Assembly (NCBI GenBank): GCA_029978905.1
Contig: JAPOIM010000003.1
Span: 1 to 64,000, forward strand
From: Planctomycetota bacterium
GTDB taxonomy: Bacteria; Planctomycetota; Planctomycetia; Pirellulales; UBA1268
DNA length: 64,000 nucleotides
Reading direction: 5' to 3'
Shown here: one piece after another, positions 1 through 9,423 of the stretch
Layout of the letters: every line of letters begins with the position of its first letter
Numbering within the stretch: the first letter of the stretch is position 1
Position numbers and translations under genes: made by a program
The notes under the pieces: generated by a model
What the model saw: only the letters and a program-made list of their open reading frames with translations
Databases searched by the model: none
Told to the model about the DNA's origin: nothing

Positions 1-966
1 GCCGCTGGCGATCACCGCCGAGAGGGTCGCTGATTCGAGATACTCGATCAGGCTGTGTCGCCTCCCGACGATCGCGGTGGCGTCGGTGATGCGAAACGCG
101 GTGTTTTCTGAGACCCAGCGACGGGGCATGCCGACGTAGCCGAGGGCTGGTACGTCGCGATACTCATCAAGGAGCGGGAAGAATCGCAGCGCCTCATCAC
201 GGGAGTTGATGATGACGGTCAAGCGATCGAGGCAAGGCAGCGCGTCGCGGTAGGGGCCGCGTGGAGCGAGAGCATCGCTGCGGACGGCTGGTGCGACCAG
301 CACCACGTGCAGCGGCCCAGACCGGCACGCGAGGGACCGAGCGTTGCAGGGCAAGGCGGATTCTTCATCACCGTTGCAGAGGTCTCCGAAGGCCTCGAGC
401 GTGATCAGGGCACCAAAGCTATAGCCGACCACGGCGACGGCCTGCGCGGGATCGACGTGGCCGAGGAATGAGGCCAGGTAGCGGCCGTCGCTGAAACACC
501 GTCGGAACTTCGTGCGACCGTCGGCGAGCAAGCAGCCCTGCCTATGGCTGGGCCAGGAGAAGACCACGGTCCGTGCGGGCTCGGACGTGGGAGCGAACTG
601 CCGCACGCGATTGGCGAGCGCCACGCCCTGCTGCTTAGCAGAGGCGGTGTCGTAGCGGTTGCCGTGGACGAAAACCACGAGCGGTCGACTCGGTTCGTCG
701 AGCAGTTCGCTGAGGGAGGCCGGTTGCCAGGAACTCTGCCCACAGTCGGCAGGCACCAGGTGTTCCACCGCAAACTCCGGGGCTTCGGGAATGGCGCAGG
801 TCCCACCGAGGTTGCGGGTACTGACCACCCACACGTCACGCTCACACGCGTCGCGTTCGGTAGCAGTGGCCCCGCCCACGAAGAGGGCAAGGGCACTCCA
901 TGCGGCGAGCACGTTCCGCAAGAGAGGCAAGCAAAGGTTCCCAGGATGACCGGCCGGCTGCCGCAT
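1..966 (-). CDS. Alpha/beta-hydrolase-like exported protein (partial, runs off the left edge)
   Basis: Hand translation of the minus strand gives an open frame from ATG at 966 to base 1: MRQPAGHPGNLCLPLLRNVLAAWSALALFVGGATA...PLVVFVHGNRYDTA...VVFSWPS...AVAVVGYSFGALITLEAFGDL. It has a VHGN oxyanion-like motif and a GYSFGA nucleophile-elbow-like motif. It is absent from the ORF track because no stop lies in the window. Confidence 0.8.
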   Translation of the reverse strand, partial: MRQPAGHPGNLCLPLLRNVLAAWSALALFVGGATATERDACERDVWVVSTRNLGGTCAIPEAPEFAVEHLVPADCGQSSWQPASLSELLDEPSRPLVVFVHGNRYDTASAKQQGVALANRVRQFAPTSEPARTVVFSWPSHRQGCLLADGRTKFRRCFSDGRYLASFLGHVDPAQAVAVVGYSFGALITLEAFGDLCNGDEESALPCNARSLACRSGPLHVVLVAPAVRSDALAPRGPYRDALPCLDRLTVIINSRDEALRFFPLLDEYRDVPALGYVGMPRRWVSENTAFRITDATAIVGRRHSLIEYLESATLSAVIASG

Positions 967-1292
967 CGCGACACAACTCCGAAAATGGTGACGAGATCAA
1001 GAGGAGGTTTGGCCGCAGTCGTGCACGGGCCCAACTGCGTCTGCGAAAACCCTAGCACGGAAAGTGTGCGGCCTAGGCAAGCTGTGAGGCCATTTTGCGT
1101 GCCCGCAAAGTGACCCCCGGCGGCACGACCACTCCCATCGTTTCAGCCGCGATTTGCCCCTTGCGCCGGTGGCAAAAAAGGCGGTGTGGATGCCGCCTGC
1201 AACTGTTGGGTGGGCTACGGTTGAACGCCGCAGTCTTGGATGACGTATCGTCAACCAGCGACGCGGACTGTCTTGGCGAGGAGAAGCCGACG

Positions 1293-1511
1293 ATGTCGCG
1301 GATTGTATCGTGTTTGATGATGGTGGCGGTCGTGGCCACCGCAACGGGTTGCAACTGTTTTGGCAACAGCTGCCGCAGACCTTCGTTTATGGAGTTCCGC
1401 TCCCCCTGCAGTTCGGGCTACTGCGAGACCATGCCCGCCTGCGGACCTGCGTGCGGTCCGGTTGGCATGGAATGCTCCGACTGTGGAACCGAAACAATTG
1501 TCGTGGAATAG
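1293..1511 (+). CDS. Small Cys-rich putative lipoprotein, 72 aa
   Basis: MSRIVSCLMMVAVVATATGCNCFGNSCRRPSF...; lipobox-like ATGC; internal ATG of the ORF 1095..1511. Confidence 0.55.
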   Translation: MSRIVSCLMMVAVVATATGCNCFGNSCRRPSFMEFRSPCSSGYCETMPACGPACGPVGMECSDCGTETIVVE

Positions 1512-1573
1512 CCCGGTCTGCCGCGAGCCCGTCCGGTGACCGGTCGCTCCCGCCGGCCACGCCTCGGAAACTG

Positions 1574-1592
1574 CGGTGCACAGTGCACCGCG
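1574..1592. repeat. Perfect inverted repeat GCGGTGCAC-A-GTGCACCGC
   Basis: 9-bp arms with a 1-nt centre, in the intergenic region upstream of ffh. Confidence 0.7.
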
Positions 1593-1696
1593 TCTGAGAA
1601 TGGGCGGCCTGTCATCGGCCGGACTCGCGGCGCTCTTTTAGCCGATCGGTGGGTCGTATACTCCGGGGTGAACTGCCTGCGACCTGGAGATGATTG

Positions 1697-3172
1697 ATGT
1701 TCGACTCCCTTTCCTCCTCCCTCTCATCCGCCCTCAATAGCCTCCGCGGCCGCGGAAAGCTCACCGAAGGCAATATGCGAGAGGGGCTTGCGCTCGTCCG
1801 CACCGCCCTCTTGGAGGCAGACGTCGCCTACGACGTGGTGGAGGCGTTTCTGGAGCGGGTGACGGCCGAGGCGGTCGGCGAGAAGGTGCTCGCCTCGCTC
1901 GACCCTGCTCAGCAGCTCATTGGCATCGTCCATCAGGAACTCGTCAACCTGATGGGGCCGGTGGACCACACGATCCACTTCCAGCAGGGCCGGCCGACGG
2001 TCCTCATGCTGTGCGGTCTCCAGGGGTCTGGAAAGACAACATCGACCGCGAAACTCGCCAAAAAGATCAAGCAGCAGGGGCGGGGCGTGATGCTCGTCGC
2101 CGCCGACCTTCAGCGTCCCGCTGCCATCGAGCAGTTGGCGGTCTTGGGGCGGCAGTTGAATGTGCCGGTGCACACCCCCGATGGGGTGAGCGATCCGGTG
2201 GCCGTCTGTCAGGCAGGCGTGGCGCGGGCCCAAAAAGAAGGCATCGGTGTCGTGATTCTCGACACGGCAGGCCGGCTTTCGATCGACGAAGCCCTGATGG
2301 CAGAACTCGCCAAAATCGACCGCACGGTGGGCCCGGATCAGGTCTTCCTCGTGGTCGACGCGATGACAGGCCAGGATGCCGTCTCGAGTGCGAAGGCCTT
2401 CAACGACGCCCTCGAGCTCGACGGCGTGATCATGACCAAACTCGATGGCGACGCCCGTGGAGGTGCAGCGCTGTCGGTGAAGCACGTGACGGGCGTGCCG
2501 ATCAAGTTCATCGGCACCGGTGAGCAGATCGAGGCCCTCGAAGATTTCCATCCCGATCGGCTCGCCGGACGCATCCTGGGCATGGGCGACGTGATTTCGC
2601 TCGTCGAGGAGGCGCAGCGGAAGTTCGACCAGGACGAGATGAAGAAGCAGGAGGAGCGGCTCCGCGCAGGGGAGTTCACCCTCGAAGACTTCAAAAACAT
2701 GCTGCTGCAGACGCGGCGTCTGGGTCCGATGGGCAAGGTGCTGGGGATGATCCCTGGGATGGGGGGCATCAAGCAGATGCTCGATGGGGCCGACCTCGAC
2801 CGGGATATGGACCGGCTTTTTGGCATCATCAACGCCATGACACCCGACGAACGCCGCAGTCCTGCACGGGTGATCGACCAGTCGCGACGGCGGAGAATCG
2901 CCCGCGGTGCCGGTGTCGAGCCGCAGGAGGTCAACGACCTCGTGAAGCAGTTTGACGGCATGGCGTCGATGATGAAGGGAATGTCTGGGCTGGGGGTGCG
3001 GGACCGCATGAAACAGCTTCAGCAGCTGCAAAGTGGGATCGCGAATCCAAACGCTCGGATGGGGAAGCCCAAGGGAGATACCGGCAAGCGGCTAACCGCC
3101 GACGAGCGGAAAAAACAGAAAAAACAGCGTGAAAAAGACGCGAGGCGGCGGCGGCGGCAGACGCGAGACTGA
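1697..3172 (+). CDS. ffh: Signal recognition particle protein Ffh
   Basis: [45 protein letters not shown] and a Met-rich M domain. Confidence 0.97.
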   Translation: MFDSLSSSLSSALNSLRGRGKLTEGNMREGLALVRTALLEADVAYDVVEAFLERVTAEAVGEKVLASLDPAQQLIGIVHQELVNLMGPVDHTIHFQQGRPTVLMLCGLQGSGKTTSTAKLAKKIKQQGRGVMLVAADLQRPAAIEQLAVLGRQLNVPVHTPDGVSDPVAVCQAGVARAQKEGIGVVILDTAGRLSIDEALMAELAKIDRTVGPDQVFLVVDAMTGQDAVSSAKAFNDALELDGVIMTKLDGDARGGAALSVKHVTGVPIKFIGTGEQIEALEDFHPDRLAGRILGMGDVISLVEEAQRKFDQDEMKKQEERLRAGEFTLEDFKNMLLQTRRLGPMGKVLGMIPGMGGIKQMLDGADLDRDMDRLFGIINAMTPDERRSPARVIDQSRRRRIARGAGVEPQEVNDLVKQFDGMASMMKGMSGLGVRDRMKQLQQLQSGIANPNARMGKPKGDTGKRLTADERKKQKKQREKDARRRRRQTRD

Positions 3173-3491
3173 CCGCCGGGAGCGAAATTGCCTCTGTCGC
3201 GGCCAATCCTGGGGGGTGCCCCTTGGGTTCCGGCTGGGAGCGTGTAGGCTAGTGGTCTTGCCTTGACAGCGAAGTCGGTCGATTTTCCGCCGAATCGCCC
3301 CCTGTGTTCCGTGGAGTTTCCGTCCGCGGCCATGGTGGTGCGCGATCGCGGCTCGGTCCGCTCGAGTTCGCCGCACCGTAGAATCCCGCACAGGCTGTCT
3401 TGCCCGGGTTCGAGTGTGCGGTTCGGCATCGTGTTGACGACAAGTTTTTAAAGGTTCTGAAAAGAACGAGTTAGGCGTAGGAGCAATCGCT

Positions 3492-3983
3492 GTGGCCGTG
3501 GTGATTCGGATGAAGCGAATGGGTCGCACCCATCGCGCGTTTTTCAGGATTTGTGCGACGGATCGGAAGAGCCCGCGGGATGGGCGCGTGATCGAGGAGC
3601 TCGGCACGTACGATCCGTCCGTACCGGAAACGGATGCCCGGTGTGCTCTCAAGGGTGATCGGGTGGCCTACTGGCTTTCCGTCGGCGCTCAGCCTTCTCC
3701 GAAGGTCGGCGTTCTGATCAAGAAGTACGGCCTCAACGGCACCCATCTCAAGGAGATGGAACTGGCCCGTGCCCGTCTTGCCATGCCTCGGCTTGTGCCC
3801 GAAGCCGGTGAGCCGGTGTTTGTTCCTGAAGAGAAGTCGCCCGAACCGCCAGTGGAAGCGGCGCCTGAGGCTCCTGCCGCGGAAGCCGCTCCGGCTGAAG
3901 TGGTTGCTGAGGCTGCCGCCGAAGCGCCTGCTGCCGAGGCGAGCGAGCCTGCGGCGGACGCAGACGCTGCAAAGTCGGAGTGA
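3492..3983 (+). CDS. rpsP: 30S ribosomal protein S16 with Pro/Glu/Ala-rich C-terminal extension
   Basis: MAVVIRMKRMGRTHRAFFRICATDRKSPRDGRVIEELGTYDP; extension EAAPEAPAAEAAPAEVVAEAAAEAPAAEA. Confidence 0.95.
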   Translation: MAVVIRMKRMGRTHRAFFRICATDRKSPRDGRVIEELGTYDPSVPETDARCALKGDRVAYWLSVGAQPSPKVGVLIKKYGLNGTHLKEMELARARLAMPRLVPEAGEPVFVPEEKSPEPPVEAAPEAPAAEAAPAEVVAEAAAEAPAAEASEPAADADAAKSE

Positions 3984-4071
3984 TCTCACCTTTGATTGCG
4001 GGCCCGTGTTGTTCGTATCCCGGCAGGCCGGGACTGCGGAGGCGCGTGGTGTCCGGTTTCCTTGATGCGCC

Positions 4072-4836
4072 ATGCGGATAGACGTCCTAACGCTGTTTCC
4101 CGAGCTGTTCGACAGCTTCCTTGAAGGAAGCCTGCTCGGGGCTGCGCGGCGTCGTGGCCTGCTCGATGTGCGGCTGACGAATATCCGTGACTTCGCCGAA
4201 GGGGTGCATCGCCAGGTGGATGACCGGCCCTTCGGTGGTGGACCTGGAATGCTCCTGATGCCCGGCCCGGTGGTGTCCTGTGTGGAAAGCGTGCAGGAAC
4301 AGCCGGTGGCCGACGGGCAGGCTGCTCCCGGTCATTTGGTGATGCTCACGCCCGGTGGTCGTCCCCTGACGCAGCAGGTGGTCGAGGAGCTCGCGTCGAA
4401 AGACCGCCTCGTGTTGCTGTGCGGACGCTACGAAGGCTTTGATGACCGGATACGCGCTGTCTTGCAGCCCGACCAGATTTCCCTTGGTGACTTTGTGCTC
4501 TCGGGCGGCGAAGTGGCGGCTATGACGGTGATTGACGCCGTGAGCCGGCTCGTGCCTGGTGTGTTGGGCGATGCCGAAAGCCCGCGAGACGACTCGTTTT
4601 CCGGCGAAGAAAGGCTCGTTGAAGGGCCACAGTACACGAGGCCACGAGAGTTCCGTGGCATGTCCGTTCCCGAGGTGCTGCTCTCCGGTGACCATGCTGT
4701 CATCCGGCGGTGGCGGTACGAGCGAGCGGTTGAAGCGACACGTCGACGTGCAGCGTGTCACCCTGTTCATGCGTGTGGATCACACGCCCCCCAAACCATT
4801 TCCCACGCATCCTCAGCGGGCGACATACCCCGCTGA
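4072..4836 (+). CDS. trmD: tRNA (guanine-N1)-methyltransferase TrmD
   Basis: MRIDVLTLFPELFDSFLEGSLLGAARRRGLLDV...RPFGGGPGMLLMPGP...LCGRYEGFDDRI...SLGDFVLSGGE. Confidence 0.97.
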   Translation: MRIDVLTLFPELFDSFLEGSLLGAARRRGLLDVRLTNIRDFAEGVHRQVDDRPFGGGPGMLLMPGPVVSCVESVQEQPVADGQAAPGHLVMLTPGGRPLTQQVVEELASKDRLVLLCGRYEGFDDRIRAVLQPDQISLGDFVLSGGEVAAMTVIDAVSRLVPGVLGDAESPRDDSFSGEERLVEGPQYTRPREFRGMSVPEVLLSGDHAVIRRWRYERAVEATRRRAACHPVHACGSHAPQTISHASSAGDIPR

Positions 4837-4860
4837 GAGCTTATTTTTAAGGAGCTTCCC

Positions 4861-5292
4861 GTGAGCCAGCAGCTGCTTGCCGATGTCGAGGCCTCGAGCC
4901 TGAAGAGTGAGAGTGAGAAGCCCGTGTTTGAAATCGGCGATACCGTCGACGTTCACACGCGGATTCTTGAAGGTGAGAAGGAACGGATCCAGATCTTCAA
5001 TGGCGTTGTCATCGCCATGAACGGTTCGGGCTCCCGTGAGACCTTCACCGTCCGGCGGATCGTTGCGGGTGAGGGCGTGGAGCGCAAGTTCCCGATCCAT
5101 TCACCCAAGGTGGCGAAGGTGGAAGTGAAGCGGTCCGGCGTCACTCGTCGCGCCAAGCTCTACTACCTCCGCGACCGTGTCGGGAAGGCCGTCAAGCTTC
5201 GCGAGCGACGTGTTGAGGCGGTCGTGAATGCCGATGCGGCACCCAAGGCCAGCGGCAAGCTGCGTGGCCGTGCGAAGAAGCGGAGCACGTAG
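4861..5292 (+). CDS. rplS: 50S ribosomal protein L19 (GTG start)
   Basis: [45 protein letters not shown]...[33 protein letters not shown]. Confidence 0.97.
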   Translation: MSQQLLADVEASSLKSESEKPVFEIGDTVDVHTRILEGEKERIQIFNGVVIAMNGSGSRETFTVRRIVAGEGVERKFPIHSPKVAKVEVKRSGVTRRAKLYYLRDRVGKAVKLRERRVEAVVNADAAPKASGKLRGRAKKRST

Positions 5293-5294
5293 TC

Positions 5295-5708
5295 GTGGCG
5301 GCCGCAGGTCGGCGATGGTTTGGCAGGTCGCAACCTGCTGACCCTCGCCATGACCTCGGCAGGCGGGGTGAAGACCTCGCCGCCCGCTACCTCGAAAAGC
5401 TTGGCTATAGGATCATCGCGCGACGTGAGCGGGTGCTGCGGGGCGACCTCGATCTGATTGCGCTTGATGACCGCACGGTCGTTTTTGTGGAGGTGCGGAC
5501 AAGGAGCGACGTGCAGCACGGGCATCCCGTGGAAACGATCGATCGCCACAAGCAGCGGCGGATCGCGACGCTCGCCAATGCCTACATCCGGCGACACCGG
5601 CTCGAGGACTGTCGCGTCCGGATCGATGTGGTGACCGTCGTGCTCGATGGGCCGGGTGGCCAGCCGGAGATTGAGCACTTTCAGGACGCGTTTGAGAGCC
5701 CGTCTTAA
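5295..5708 (+). CDS. yraN: YraN family (UPF0102) endonuclease-like protein
   Basis: LGRRGEDLAARYLEKLGYRIIARRERVLRGDLDLIALDDRTVVFVEVRTRS. Confidence 0.88.
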   Translation: MAAAGRRWFGRSQPADPRHDLGRRGEDLAARYLEKLGYRIIARRERVLRGDLDLIALDDRTVVFVEVRTRSDVQHGHPVETIDRHKQRRIATLANAYIRRHRLEDCRVRIDVVTVVLDGPGGQPEIEHFQDAFESPS

Positions 5709-5756
5709 ACGCCCGAGTGCTTGCTGACCACGTGCCTCGTCGCCGGACTCGTCGCG

Positions 5757-6842
5757 TTACTCGGCGACGGAGGCGACCCGCTCTGCGAGTTCACTGGCCT
5801 CACGGAAGGTGGTGAGCAGGCCTGCTGGGAGCCTGTTGCGGAGGTGCTCGATCCGATCCGTGAGGCTCTTGGCGCGCGGCTTACTCGCCACCTCGCGGAT
5901 GGCGATGGCCACCACCTGCTGTGGGAAGCGACGGGCTACGGTCGCGTAGATTTCGGGATCTTTTTCGCCGGAATCCCCCACAAGCACAAAGCGGCGGCCA
6001 GGAAAGTCGGCGAGGATTTTTTCAATGGCGCGTCGCTTGGAACGCTTCTTCGACGTGAGTCGACCGAGTGGTGTCATGTCTTTGAAGCGGAAGTGCGACA
6101 GGTGCATCGAACCGGTCGGGAGCCCGGCGTCTTGGAAAAAGTCGCCCAGGCAGCCAGCGAGCTGCCAAGGGCTCGACGACACGTAGTGAAACGCCGTGCC
6201 AGCGGCTTGCCACTGGTGGTAGAGTTCGGCCATGCCCTGCACAGCCTGAAAGGGTCGCAGGAACGTGTTGGCAAGAAGTTCGCGGCGATCGGCCACGTTG
6301 GTCAGTTTGACGGTGTCGTCGATGTCGGAGATGACCGAGAGCCCGGCGTGCGGGATGCACTCCACCCGGCCGCCTCCCGCGGGCAGGTCGAGGTGCTCGG
6401 GAATCTCCCGGCCAGCCGTTTCCCGCAGCATGGAGTGAAGGCGCCGCACCTGTTGGTCAGACGTGTCGAGCTGTGCCTGATAGGTGATCCAGTGGGTTGT
6501 GGAGTCGCTAGGCGAGGAAAGTCGCGACGGATCGACATCAACGCTCTGCTCAAAATGGCCGAGGCGATCGGTGGGGCCGCCTTCAAGCTCATGCCCTCCC
6601 ACCTGCAGCCGCAGTCGGCAGCCGACGACACGCTGGAAAAGAAAAGCTGCCACTCGGGCCTGGAAGATGGGGTCGGCGTCGTATTCGGGGCCGACTTCCA
6701 GCGCACGTCTGAGCATCGCCAGGGCCGGCGACCGCCAGCGGCTGGACTCGGGCAGCGGCACGGCGAGCATGCCGGCCACTTTGACCTTCCAAAGGTCAGT
6801 GTTGGGCAGCTGTCGGGCGTAGGTGGGAAAACAAGCGATCAT
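5757..6842 (-). CDS. App1-family phosphatidate phosphatase-like protein (DUF2183)
   Basis: SVISDIDDTVKLTNV (DxDxT), FHYVSSSPWQLAGCLGDFF, FVLVGDSGEKDPEIYA. Confidence 0.88.
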   Translation of the reverse strand: MIACFPTYARQLPNTDLWKVKVAGMLAVPLPESSRWRSPALAMLRRALEVGPEYDADPIFQARVAAFLFQRVVGCRLRLQVGGHELEGGPTDRLGHFEQSVDVDPSRLSSPSDSTTHWITYQAQLDTSDQQVRRLHSMLRETAGREIPEHLDLPAGGGRVECIPHAGLSVISDIDDTVKLTNVADRRELLANTFLRPFQAVQGMAELYHQWQAAGTAFHYVSSSPWQLAGCLGDFFQDAGLPTGSMHLSHFRFKDMTPLGRLTSKKRSKRRAIEKILADFPGRRFVLVGDSGEKDPEIYATVARRFPQQVVAIAIREVASKPRAKSLTDRIEHLRNRLPAGLLTTFREASELAERVASVAE

Positions 6843-6996
6843 GCCGTAGCAATCTCCGGCGACGTTGGGGCTTGAGTCGCGCCGCCGCGATTCTACAATC
6901 GAAGTTCGCCGCCGATGGCCCTCACGAGGTTTTCTTCGCCAAGTTCGCGCCGTGGGAGGGGGAGTGGCTGCGGACTCGACTGGAGACGATCAGAGT

Positions 6997-7086
6997 ATGG
7001 GTGTTAAGAAAAGTGGCAAAGGCCGTCGGAAGCTCGGCCAGAAGAAGCGTCGTATGCGAGCCAAGATTCGGCATCGCAAGAAGTAG
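6997..7086 (+). CDS. 29-aa highly basic small protein (possible ribosome-associated peptide)
   Basis: MGVKKSGKGRRKLGQKKRRMRAKIRHRKK; in-frame ATG inside ORF 6865..7086. Confidence 0.6.
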   Translation: MGVKKSGKGRRKLGQKKRRMRAKIRHRKK

Positions 7087-7423
7087 TTTGTGCTTCGCTC
7101 AGGCGGTCGCGTGCCGAGGTCTCTCAAAGGCCTGGGTCGCCGCTTTCGCGTCTCATCAAGCGCGTCGTATCGTGGTTCATGCTGGTCTTTCTTTCAGCCT
7201 GAGCACCCGGTGGCCCGTTTCGTAGGCACGACCGTCATAGTTTCACGCGGTTCTCTCCGTGCGCGGCCGGTGTGCTCGTCTGCGCGCTTGCTCCGTCATG
7301 CCCGTGGGGTAGTGTTGCGTGGCCTGCAAAGGCCAACCCCCGCGAGGCGACACGAGGAGCCTCCCAATTCCATCTGCGGATGGGGTTTCCGAGGCGGCCT
7401 TCTTCAGGCCAGGAGAGACTCAG

Positions 7424-7792
7424 ATGAGGACGATGTGGCAGCTGCGGCATGGCGCCGCATGGATGCCGCTCCTGCTGGTGGCGGCAGCCACGGCAAGCGG
7501 CTGTAAGACGCTCAACGAGAAGTACATCGCGATGGAAGTCTGGAAGTACGAGCGTTGCTTCGGGCATCCCCCTCCAGGATTTGTCGGGGCACCCCAGCAG
7601 CCCGGGATGGCCGCTCCAGCGATGCAGCCTTGTGCGCCGGGCGTACCATGTCAGCCCATGCAGGCCAACTGCGACGTCTGCGCGGGAGCACCGCTTCCCA
7701 CGGGCGGGCCTTCGGTCGTGCCAGGGCCGACGGGTGTCGGCATGACCTCCAGCCGTCCGGTCATCATTTCGGATGAGGTCGTTCTGCCGTAG
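7424..7792 (+). CDS. Putative lipoprotein, Pro/Gly/Cys-rich
   Basis: MRTMWQLRHGAAWMPLLLVAAATASGCKTLNEKY...; lipobox TASGC. Confidence 0.65.
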   Translation: MRTMWQLRHGAAWMPLLLVAAATASGCKTLNEKYIAMEVWKYERCFGHPPPGFVGAPQQPGMAAPAMQPCAPGVPCQPMQANCDVCAGAPLPTGGPSVVPGPTGVGMTSSRPVIISDEVVLP

Positions 7793-7820
7793 TGGGGTTG
7801 GGAGTGAGGGTGCCGATCCC

Positions 7821-8636
7821 TCACGCAAACGTTTCGTCAGGGCCGGGAAACCGGCCCTGCACAACGTCTTCCCTCCACTGACGCAGGCCCTCGCTGATCT
7901 GCGCCCCCACCGAGGCGTAGGAGCGGACGAATCGCGGCACCCGGCCCCCGGAAAGCCCCACGAGGTCGTGGAACACGAGCACTTGTCCGGAGCAGCCTGG
8001 CCCTGCCCCGATGCCGATCGTTGGGATCGGCAGTGCCTCGGTGATTTCGGCGGCAATTTCGGCGGGCACGCACTCCAGGACCACAGCAAACGCTCCAGCG
8101 TTGGCTGCCGCCGTGGCGTCGCAGAGGAGCTGCTCTCGGTCACGCTGGATACGGTAGCCCCCGAGCTGGTGCACCGCCTGCGGCCGCAGGCCCACATGCC
8201 CCATCACGGGGATGCCAGCAGCCACGATCCCGGCGATCACGTCAGCCTGCCCCGCGGTGCCCTCGAGCTTGATCGCGTGGCAACCGGTCTGCTTGAGAAT
8301 CGTCGCGGAAGCCTCTATCGCCCGGAGGGTGCCGAGATGCTGGAGCGGGAACGGCAGGTCGACAACCACGAGGGCCCGGCGGCAGGCTCGAGACACGATC
8401 TCGCCGTGGTAGAGCATCTGCTCAAGCGTGGCGGGGATCGTGGATTCGCGACCGGCAACGACCATCGCCACGCTGTCCCCCACGAGCACACAGTCGATCC
8501 CAGCCTCTTCGACAAGCCGGCCGGTCGGCCAGTCGTAGGCGGTGGCCATCGTGATTGGCCGACCCTCCTGTTTCGCCCGGCCGAGGTCGGTGACAGTCAC
8601 GCGGCGGTCGCGGGAAGGGGGCGGCTGGTGTGACAT
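7821..8636 (-). CDS. panB: 3-methyl-2-oxobutanoate hydroxymethyltransferase
   Basis: ITMATAYDWPTGRLVEEAGIDCVLVGDSVAMVV...GIPVMGHVGLRPQAVHQLGGY...IGIGAGPGCSGQVLVFHDLVG. Confidence 0.97.
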   Translation of the reverse strand: MSHQPPPSRDRRVTVTDLGRAKQEGRPITMATAYDWPTGRLVEEAGIDCVLVGDSVAMVVAGRESTIPATLEQMLYHGEIVSRACRRALVVVDLPFPLQHLGTLRAIEASATILKQTGCHAIKLEGTAGQADVIAGIVAAGIPVMGHVGLRPQAVHQLGGYRIQRDREQLLCDATAAANAGAFAVVLECVPAEIAAEITEALPIPTIGIGAGPGCSGQVLVFHDLVGLSGGRVPRFVRSYASVGAQISEGLRQWREDVVQGRFPGPDETFA

Positions 8637-9007
8637 GAGGGCCTCAACAGGGCAACGCAGGGGGATGGTGGCAAGATGCTGAAGATACGACTGAAAAGGG
8701 GAGGTTGAAACGGGGCTACCTGGCAGCAGGGCTCAAGGACACGGATTTGCCGCAGAGTCGTGATTGACCTTGCGGGAGGTGTTTCCGCACCTATAATCTC
8801 AGGGCTCCCAGGCAAGGAGGCCGCCCCGTCGTGCTCCATGAAAATGGTGCTGTGGCGGGAGGGCGGCTTCGTGGTATGTCGGAGACACGGCCTCACGGTG
8901 GGTTTTCCGGCTCCCGTTTGTGCCGTAAGATCGTATCGAGTTGAGTCGTGTTCGAGGTTGATCGGTGGTGCGAGCTCTCGCCCATCCAAGCTCGGTGACA
9001 CGCAACT

Positions 9008-9080
9008 GCGGGTGTAGCTCAGTTGGTAGAGCACCACGTTGCCAACGTGGTTGTCGTGGGTTCGAATCCCATCACCCGCT
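9008..9080 (+). tRNA. tRNA-Gly (anticodon GCC)
   Basis: GCGGGTG TAGCTCAGTTGGTAGAGC A CCACG TTGCCAA CGTGG TTGTC GTGGG TTCGAAT CCCAT CACCCGC T; full cloverleaf, 7-bp acceptor stem, GCC anticodon, CCA not encoded. Confidence 0.96.
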
Positions 9081-9423
9081 TTCCTGCGATCATCTGCCTG
9101 GGGATCCATTCCCAGGGCGTTGGGGTAGTTGGTGCCGGAATGCCTGGGATGTTGGACTGATCGCTGCTGAGTGCGGGGTTTCTTCCCTGCCCGGTTCGGT
9201 CTTTTCCCCACCCCAGATTTTCGGAACGCTGCCGGCGGGATCTGGCTGCACGGTCTTCCGTCCCAGTCCGCGGTCCTCAGGTCGGTTTTTGCTGCGATTG
9301 TGGCAAAGACGCGTGCTTGGTATGGGTTCTGGGCTGGCGCGGCGGTGTGCAGCGCGTCGGTTATGGCTCGCCCCTCGTGTTTCGGTTTTCCATCTCGCCT
9401 TTCCCCTCTCTCCGTGAGTGACC

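Noticed and set aside
1724-3031. 435-aa - strand ORF
   Set aside because: Antisense shadow of ffh, His-rich by complement.
7804-7824. GTGAGGG/CCCTCAC hairpin between convergent genes
   Set aside because: Only 7 bp, no T-tract, overlaps the panB stop; too weak to call a terminator.
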